Shown here piece after piece: positions 5,301-8,487 of a stretch of DNA of 8,487 nt. The notes beneath the pieces are model-generated. The model was not told where the DNA came from. It searched no databases and saw only the letters and a program-made list of their open reading frames with translations. The stretch comes from Candidatus Hydrogenedentes bacterium UBA2224. GTDB taxonomy: Bacteria > Hydrogenedentota > Hydrogenedentia > Hydrogenedentales > SLHB01. The DNA is taken from contig DDYW01000186.1 in the NCBI GenBank assembly GCA_002348185.1, positions 111,519 through 120,005 of the forward strand, read 5' to 3'. A program made the position numbers and the translations under genes. Every line of letters begins with the position of its first letter. Within the stretch, counting starts at the first letter, position 1.

Positions 5301-6266
5301 TCAATAGAACACGCGCACACGGCTCTTGTTGCGCAATTCCTGAATCCAGTTCTTGTACTGTTGCGCCGCGGCCTCCGCGCGCAAGCGGGGCTCAATGTCT
5401 TTCCGCACATCTTCCAGCGTGGCCTGCCCGGCATCCTGCCGCTCGTCCACCCGCAGAATATGGTACCCGCCGGGGCTTTCGAGCACATTGCTGAGGCCCG
5501 CCGCCGGCAAGGTAAACGCGGCCTCTTCGAGCGACTGCACGAGATCGCCGCGGGCCACCCAGCCGATGGCGCCGCCCTGTTGCGCTTCCGGGCCCTTCGA
5601 ATACGCCTTCGCCACCGCCGCAAAATCGCCGCCCTGCTTCAATTCGCTCAGGATCTCCTCCATCCGCGCCTTGGCTACGGCCCGCTCGTCCGCGCCGCCC
5701 GTCGCGGGCAGGAAGATCTGGCTCACGCGCACCCGTTCCGGCCGCGCGAACTCGTCTTTGTGATCCTCAAAATACTGCGCCAGGTCCGATTCCGACACCA
5801 CGACCTGCTTTTCAAACTCGCTCTGCTTGCGCACCGCCATCGCCCGCGCCATGGTCTGCTTGCGGATACGCACCCGGAGATCGCCCAGGGTCTCGCCGGC
5901 GGCCTCCAACTCCTTCGTGAACTGCTCGGGAGAATCGTATAGCTTCTTGAATTCCGCAAGCTGCTCGTCGATCCGCTTCTCCTCAATCTCAATACCCGCG
6001 CGCAGGGCTTCCCGCAGCAGCAGCTTCGCGTCGATGGCCTGTTCCAGAGCCTCCCCCATCAGCGCATCCGCCGCCTTCTGAAACGACGCCGCATCCGCCG
6101 CAGTCGACTGCAGCTCCGCCAGACGCGGCGCGATTTCCAGCATAAGCTCGCTCTGGAGAATCGCTTCCGTGTCGACCGTCGCCAGAACCTGGTCCACAAG
6201 CTCCGCCTGGCTGACCGGAACACCCGCCACCATCATCACAACCACGAATATCTTCAGGGTACGCAC
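5301..6266 (-). CDS. surA: SurA-type periplasmic peptidyl-prolyl cis-trans isomerase/chaperone
   Basis: SurA-type proteins bind unfolded outer-membrane proteins in the periplasm and help deliver them to the Bam complex. The 321-residue product has a signal peptide (KIFVVVMMVAGVPVSQA, likely cut after A21), a start of the mature protein typical of SurA (LVDQVLATVDTEAILQSEL), a helical N-domain to about 165, and one parvulin domain at about 178-277: VRVSQIFLPA, GGDFAAVAKAYSKGP, QQGGAIGWVARGDL, then FTLPAAGLSNVLESPGGYHI. A short helix (YKNWIQELRNKSRVRVFY) ends it. E. coli SurA has two parvulin domains and 428 residues, so this is a one-domain form, also close to PrsA-like proteins. The start is GTG at 6266, with AGAGGA about 10 nt before it; no ATG is in frame nearby. 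The membrane-protein gene follows after 41 nt. Confidence 0.93.
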   Translation of the reverse strand: MRTLKIFVVVMMVAGVPVSQAELVDQVLATVDTEAILQSELMLEIAPRLAELQSTAADAASFQKAADALMGEALEQAIDAKLLLREALRAGIEIEEKRIDEQLAEFKKLYDSPEQFTKELEAAGETLGDLRVRIRKQTMARAMAVRKQSEFEKQVVVSESDLAQYFEDHKDEFARPERVRVSQIFLPATGGADERAVAKARMEEILSELKQGGDFAAVAKAYSKGPEAQQGGAIGWVARGDLVQSLEEAAFTLPAAGLSNVLESPGGYHILRVDERQDAGQATLEDVRKDIEPRLRAEAAAQQYKNWIQELRNKSRVRVFY

Positions 6267-6297
6267 CGTTGGCCCATCCTCTCGGTTTTCACGCTGC

Positions 6298-6356
6298 GGA
6301 AGCGACGGAAACGCTTCCCTGCTGCACAGTTACGGCCCCGGCGGGAAACCCCGCCG
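6298..6356 (-). other. Two perfect hairpins in the surA leader
   Basis: CGGCGGG/CCCGCCG (6339-6345 and 6350-6356) make a 7-bp stem with a 4-nt loop, and GGAAGCG/CGCTTCC (6298-6304 and 6312-6318) another 7-bp stem with a 7-nt loop. Both fall between the predicted surA promoter and the GTG start. Neither is followed by a U-tract, so they look like leader structure rather than terminators. No known riboswitch or RNA thermometer pattern was recognised. Confidence 0.5.
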
Positions 6357-6368
6357 CCACGACGACGC

Positions 6369-6397
6369 AGAATAGCATACGGCCCCACCCCGCGCAA
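6369..6397 (-). promoter_or_regulatory. Candidate surA promoter
   Basis: On the minus strand TTGCGC (6392-6397), 17 bp, and TATTCT (6369-6374) with an extended TGC directly before the -10. Transcription would begin near 6362 and give a leader of about 95 nt. The -35 is poor, which the extended -10 may offset. It is back to back with the tRNA promoter about 77 bp away. Confidence 0.42.
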
Positions 6398-6473
6398 CCG
6401 CAGCGCCGCCGGAACCGTGTATCCGTACGCCTTCCGCCACCCGCCCCGCAAGGCCCTCCCGGCGCCCTCCCGT

Positions 6474-6502
6474 TTGACTTCCCGCCCGCCATCCGGTAAG
6501 AT
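6474..6502 (+). promoter_or_regulatory. Sigma-70-type promoter for tRNA-Lys
   Basis: TTGACT (6474-6479, five of six) and TAAGAT (6497-6502, four of six) stand exactly 17 bp apart. Transcription would begin near 6509, about 53 nt before the mature tRNA end. It is the best promoter-like sequence in the window, and the only 25 nt between the leader hairpin and the tRNA leave no room for another. Confidence 0.6.
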
Positions 6503-6516
6503 CCAACCGTTGTTTC

Positions 6517-6544
6517 ACCGGGCTGTACCAGCCCGGTTTTGTTT
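6517..6544 (+). terminator. Terminator-like hairpin in the tRNA leader
   Basis: ACCGGGCTG and CAGCCCGGT (6517-6525 and 6529-6537) form a perfect 9-bp stem around TAC, followed by a T-rich run (TTTTGTTT, 6537-6544). It has the form of an intrinsic terminator on the plus strand only; the minus-strand reading lacks a T-run. It lies between the tRNA promoter and the tRNA, so it may act as an attenuator, a processing signal, or the end of an unseen short transcript. Confidence 0.6.
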
Positions 6545-6561
6545 CGTACCGCCAACTTCGT

Positions 6562-6637
6562 GGACGGGTAGCTCAGGTGGTAGAGCATCGGACTTTTAAT
6601 CCGGTGGTCGCGGGTTCGAGCCCCGCCCCGTTCACCA
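6562..6637 (+). tRNA. trnK: tRNA-Lys (anticodon TTT)
   Basis: A full cloverleaf can be drawn. The acceptor stem GGACGGG pairs with CCCGTTC (one G-U), the D-arm has AGCTCAGGTGGTAGAGC, and the anticodon stem TCGGA/TCCGG carries the loop CTTTTAA with anticodon TTT. The T-arm is GCGGG-TTCGAGC-CCCGC, the discriminator base is A, and CCA is encoded (6635-6637). The length of 76 nt with CCA is standard. A promoter lies upstream and an intrinsic terminator begins 9 nt downstream, so it looks like a single-gene unit. Confidence 0.97.
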
Positions 6638-6645
6638 TGTAACTT

Positions 6646-6691
6646 AAGTCCTCGCAGGATGTTATAAGTGTTCTGCAAGGGCTTTCTTTTT
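6646..6691 (+). terminator. Intrinsic terminator of tRNA-Lys
   Basis: AAGTCCTCGCAGGA (6646-6659) pairs with TTCTGCAAGGGCTT (6671-6684) over 14 positions with two G-U pairs and one mismatch, closing an 11-nt loop. A TCTTTTT run (6685-6691) follows at once. It begins 9 nt after the CCA of the tRNA. Confidence 0.8.
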
Positions 6692-6852
6692 GTCCTCTTG
6701 ACAAATCGTGCCCATAATGTGCCTGACTGAATACACCATCCATGGAACGCCCCAGAGTCGCCTTCAGGATTATCGGCTGACGGAGACAAGTCGCCCCCTG
6801 TTGAATAATGATGGCGGCCGCGGAGAGAATGGATGGGCTTCTGGACGAGGCA

Positions 6853-7020
6853 CTACCCGAACTCATCGACCGGAGTTTCCTCGAAACCAGATGCGGCCTC
6901 GCGCGAGAGGTGCTCGACGGCGTCGGAGAACTCCGGATGCCCTGGGTCGATGCAGGCACTCCTGAGAAGGGTTCTCATCTGCTCAGCCGTGTACAACAGC
7001 CTTGTATGAACCCGGGGCAT
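6853..7020 (-). CDS. Possible small protein, unknown (weak call)
   Basis: A 55-residue frame starting MPRVHTRLLYTAEQMRTLL and ending EETPVDEFG. The middle (IDPGHPEFSDAVEHLSREA) reads like a natural amphipathic helix region, and third-position GC is about 72%, near that of the window's real genes. Against it: no clear ribosome binding site before the ATG at 7020, no promoter, and a competing 73-residue frame on the other strand (6808-7029). It could be a real small gene, the remnant of one, or chance. No family was recognised. Confidence 0.25.
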   Translation of the reverse strand: MPRVHTRLLYTAEQMRTLLRSACIDPGHPEFSDAVEHLSREAASGFEETPVDEFG

Positions 7021-7062
7021 GACTTCTGAATTCGGCGAACTGCCGCTGCTACTGTGCGGCGC

Positions 7063-7130
7063 TTGACCAAACCCAAGGCCACTGTTAAGGTGGGGCGAAC
7101 CGACAGGCCAAAGCCTGCCCCGGGTATACT
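7063..7130 (+). promoter_or_regulatory. Possible promoter(s) for the truncated glycosyltransferase
   Basis: Two weak options lie before the ATG at 7207. One is TTGACC (7063-7068), 17 bp, TAAGGT (7086-7091). The other is TATACT (7125-7130), five of six to the -10 consensus, with CCGACA 19 bp before it. Each has one good element and one poor one, so only the region is suggested. Confidence 0.25.
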
Positions 7131-7206
7131 GTACTACGACAGCGCAAGCCGCCCCGGCAACTGTCGCAAGGTGGGGGCAAGCTCAAACTGGAAAGCAACT
7201 TCAGCC

Positions 7207-7671
7207 ATGCGCATCGCAATGTTCACAAATACTTACCTGCCTATGGTTGGGGGCGTTTCTCTCTCGATCCGCCGTTTCGCGGTACAGATGGAAAAGACGG
7301 GCCATCGGGTTCTTATTGTTGCCCCCATGTTCGACGGGCAGGCGGAAGAGGAAGAGAATGTCGTGCGTATTGCGGCATTGAAGAACTTCAACAAGAGCAA
7401 GTTCTCTGTCCCGCTTCCCTTTCATCTGGACCTGGGCCCGGCAATGAAGGAGTTCGATCCGGATATCATCCACGCGCACCATCCGTTCTTTCTGGGCGAC
7501 ACGGCCCTCAGGTTAGCAGCGATGACCTCCGAAGCCTTTCGTTGCGGCTCAGGTGTGTCGAAAATATACGATTGTGTTCCTTTTTGGGGCGTTCGCCGGG
7601 TCTGTCTCAGGGCCACGGACTCGGAAATCGTCATGGACAGCGGAAGCGGGCGGCGCACACACCGGTTCTGA
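7207..7671 (+). CDS. Truncated glycosyltransferase family 4, N-terminal domain only (probable pseudogene)
   Basis: From the ATG at 7207 the 154-residue product begins MRIAMFTNTYLPMVGGVSLS, the classic N-terminal strand and glycine loop of GT4 enzymes related to diacylglycerol glucosyltransferases. It continues through TGHRVLIVAPMF and the strong motif DIIHAHHPFFLGDTALRLA at about 86-104. After residue 104 (near 7518) the similarity stops: the expected next strand (of the kind LPLVFTYHT) is missing in all three plus-strand frames, so this is not a simple frameshift. The tail (about 50 residues ending RRTHRF) looks like unrelated sequence. The family is usually about 380-420 residues with a C-terminal donor-binding domain, which is absent, so catalysis is not expected. 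An in-frame ATG at 7054 would add 51 residues of non-family character. There is no strong ribosome binding site. Confidence 0.65.
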   Translation: MRIAMFTNTYLPMVGGVSLSIRRFAVQMEKTGHRVLIVAPMFDGQAEEEENVVRIAALKNFNKSKFSVPLPFHLDLGPAMKEFDPDIIHAHHPFFLGDTALRLAAMTSEAFRCGSGVSKIYDCVPFWGVRRVCLRATDSEIVMDSGSGRRTHRF

Positions 7672-7748
7672 TGCCTGACCCTGCACGTTGGCATCTGACT
7701 TGCATTCATCCATGCAGCGAAATCACCGCCAATCCAGAAAGGCGCAGA
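7519..7748. other. Unassigned segment between glycosyltransferase remnant and next gene
   Basis: About 230 bp lie between the last family-like codon of the truncated glycosyltransferase and the likely start of the next gene. In the frame of the next gene, codons 7674-7748 have only about 44% GC at third positions, against a clearly higher value further on, so they do not look translated. A small inverted repeat TGCAT/ATGCA lies at 7701-7716. No insertion-sequence ends or terminal repeats were seen. Confidence 0.4.
7737..7742 (+). promoter_or_regulatory. Ribosome binding site for the toroid-domain gene
   Basis: GAAAGG stands 6 nt before a GTG at 7749. No such site precedes the in-frame ATG at 7671 (which overlaps the previous stop as TGATG). 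Together with the change in third-position GC this favours the GTG start. Confidence 0.45.
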
Positions 7749-8487
7749 GTGAATAGTCCATCTGACATATGGCGCATCCCACTTCCCGAAATCGATCTGA
7801 GGCACATGCTGGTTCTCACAGACGATACGGGCATGGCCCAGCATGCCTCTCACGGGACACCGGACCTGGGCCACGGGTATTGCACAGACGATAACGCCCG
7901 AGCCCTGATTGCGGGTGTTATGGCAATGCGATCCAATGGCATGTATGAGCCGTGCGGCACGCCGGGCGCCTGCCAGGAACCCGGCCGCCTGACGGTCGCG
8001 TTGCAGCGATATCTGGCGTTTCTCAACTACGCCTTCGACGCGGATCGAGGACGGTTCAGAAACTTCATGAGTTTCGACCGCCGATGGCTTGAGGAGTCCG
8101 GGTCACAAGACAGCCATGCTCGAGCCCTTTGGGGACTGGGCGCCGCGGCGGCTTTTGCGCGGAAGGACGGTATTGCGCAACTCGCGCAAGAGCTGTTCCA
8201 GAAGGCAATGGTGGCGGTCGACGGGTTCGGCTTCATTCGGCCGCTCGCCTACAGCGCGCTCGGGATCCGGCACTATCTGCGTGCTTGCCCCGGCGACGTC
8301 ATGGCACGGAGCATGGCCGAGCGGGTGGGGAACCGTCTTCTCAAGATCTGGCAGGCCAGCGCCACATGCGACTGGCCCTGGTGGGAGGAGCGGCTGACCT
8401 GGGGCAATGCGAAACTCCCACACGCCCTCCTGGAACTCGGGATGTGGCTCGGGCGGAATGACATGATTGACCCGGCACTAAACGCGT
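7749..8487 (+). CDS. Glycosyltransferase-associated (alpha/alpha)-type domain protein (runs off right edge)
   Basis: The frame is open from GTG at 7749 to the window end (246 codons, no stop). It carries a chain of conserved motifs: RHMLVLTDDTGMAQHA, GHGYCTDDNARALIAG, RFRNFMSFDRRWLEESGSQD followed by SHARALWGLG, and DWPWWEERLTWGNAKLPHAL. From memory these mark the C-terminal helical region attached to, or encoded beside, certain family-4 glycosyltransferases, often near GH130-type mannosyl-phosphorylase genes; the fold is thought to be an alpha/alpha barrel, and the exact reaction is not established. It could be a stand-alone protein, or the surviving C-terminal half of a fusion whose glycosyltransferase half has been broken (the remnant at 7207-7671). 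The usual LTYDNARLP-like motif reads LTWGNAKLP here, with Asp replaced by Gly. ATG at 7671 is an alternative start. Confidence 0.8.
   Translation, partial: MNSPSDIWRIPLPEIDLRHMLVLTDDTGMAQHASHGTPDLGHGYCTDDNARALIAGVMAMRSNGMYEPCGTPGACQEPGRLTVALQRYLAFLNYAFDADRGRFRNFMSFDRRWLEESGSQDSHARALWGLGAAAAFARKDGIAQLAQELFQKAMVAVDGFGFIRPLAYSALGIRHYLRACPGDVMARSMAERVGNRLLKIWQASATCDWPWWEERLTWGNAKLPHALLELGMWLGRNDMIDPALNA

Larger units (their letters stand above)
6692..7206. other. Gene-poor region downstream of tRNA-Lys
   Basis: About 500 bp hold no gene I can support well. A plus-strand frame (6808-7029, 73 residues) and a minus-strand frame (6853-7020, 55 residues, starting MPRVHTRLLYTAEQMRTLL) overlap each other. 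The minus one has somewhat higher third-position GC (about 72% against 66%) and a plausible helical, acidic composition, but neither has a good ribosome binding site or a recognised family. An isolated TTGACA at about 6699 has no -10 at a proper distance. The stretch may be decayed sequence. Confidence 0.5.

Noticed and set aside
4553..5623. A 356-residue minus-strand frame overlapping the surA end and the membrane-protein gene in another frame.
   Set aside because: Arg/Ala/Pro-rich shadow frame spanning two better-supported genes; no motif.
6699..6716. A perfect TTGACA followed by CATAAT after the tRNA, considered as a promoter.
   Set aside because: The spacing is only about 10-11 bp, far from 16-18, and no supported gene follows closely.
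6573..6959. A minus-strand frame ending in GAGLEPATTGLKVRCSTT.
   Set aside because: That string is a well-known false protein made by translating the antisense of a tRNA gene; here it is the antisense of tRNA-Lys.
7422..7874. A 150-residue minus-strand frame covering the break in the glycosyltransferase.
   Set aside because: No family-like motif; it is antisense to the conserved GT4 and toroid motifs at both ends.

Overview
The window is 8.5 kb of GC-rich bacterial chromosome. The envelope genes (two SurA/PpiD-type parvulin chaperones, a signal-peptide-bearing predicted outer-membrane protein) indicate a diderm. The gene-free spacer is full of dispersed palindromes and short-period repeats, notably two copies of a GTAGCGCAGGCGTCTCGCCTGC-type palindrome. 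From memory these are common in PVC-superphylum and Hydrogenedentota/Armatimonadota-like genomes; that placement is an inference, not something the sequence proves.

Left two thirds (about 1-6400): everything reads on the minus strand. In transcription order (right to left) it holds a SurA-type periplasmic peptidyl-prolyl isomerase (5301-6266), a DUF624/YesL-like multi-pass membrane protein (4456-5259), a 770-bp gene-free repeat island (3687-4455), a predicted outer-membrane beta-strand-rich protein (2847-3686), a 53-residue cysteine-rich protein (2647/2644-2805) closed by a likely intrinsic terminator, a PpiD-like membrane-anchored parvulin chaperone (417-2399), and the N-terminal part of a family-4-type glycosyltransferase that runs off the left edge (1-342). 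The theme is envelope biogenesis: two periplasmic folding factors bracket an outer-membrane protein and membrane proteins.

Middle (about 6270-6700): a divergent control region. A probable surA promoter points left, over a leader with two perfect hairpins. A good sigma-70-type promoter (TTGACT, 17 bp, TAAGAT) points right into a tRNA-Lys (anticodon TTT) with encoded CCA and its own terminator. A second terminator-like hairpin with a U-rich tail lies between that promoter and the tRNA, which is unusual.

Right quarter (6700-8487): plus-strand, gene-poor and partly decayed. After about 500 bp without a convincing gene comes a glycosyltransferase cut off after roughly 104 family-like residues and finished with an unrelated tail (7207-7671). 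It is followed by a protein with the conserved motifs of the C-terminal (alpha/alpha) region known from some family-4 glycosyltransferases, which runs off the right edge (7749-8487). This looks like a glycan-synthesis locus rearranged downstream of the tRNA gene. No integrase, transposase, CRISPR array or defence gene was found, and no clearly new multi-gene system. The most unusual items are the hairpin in the tRNA leader, the layered repeat island, and the small cysteine-rich gene.
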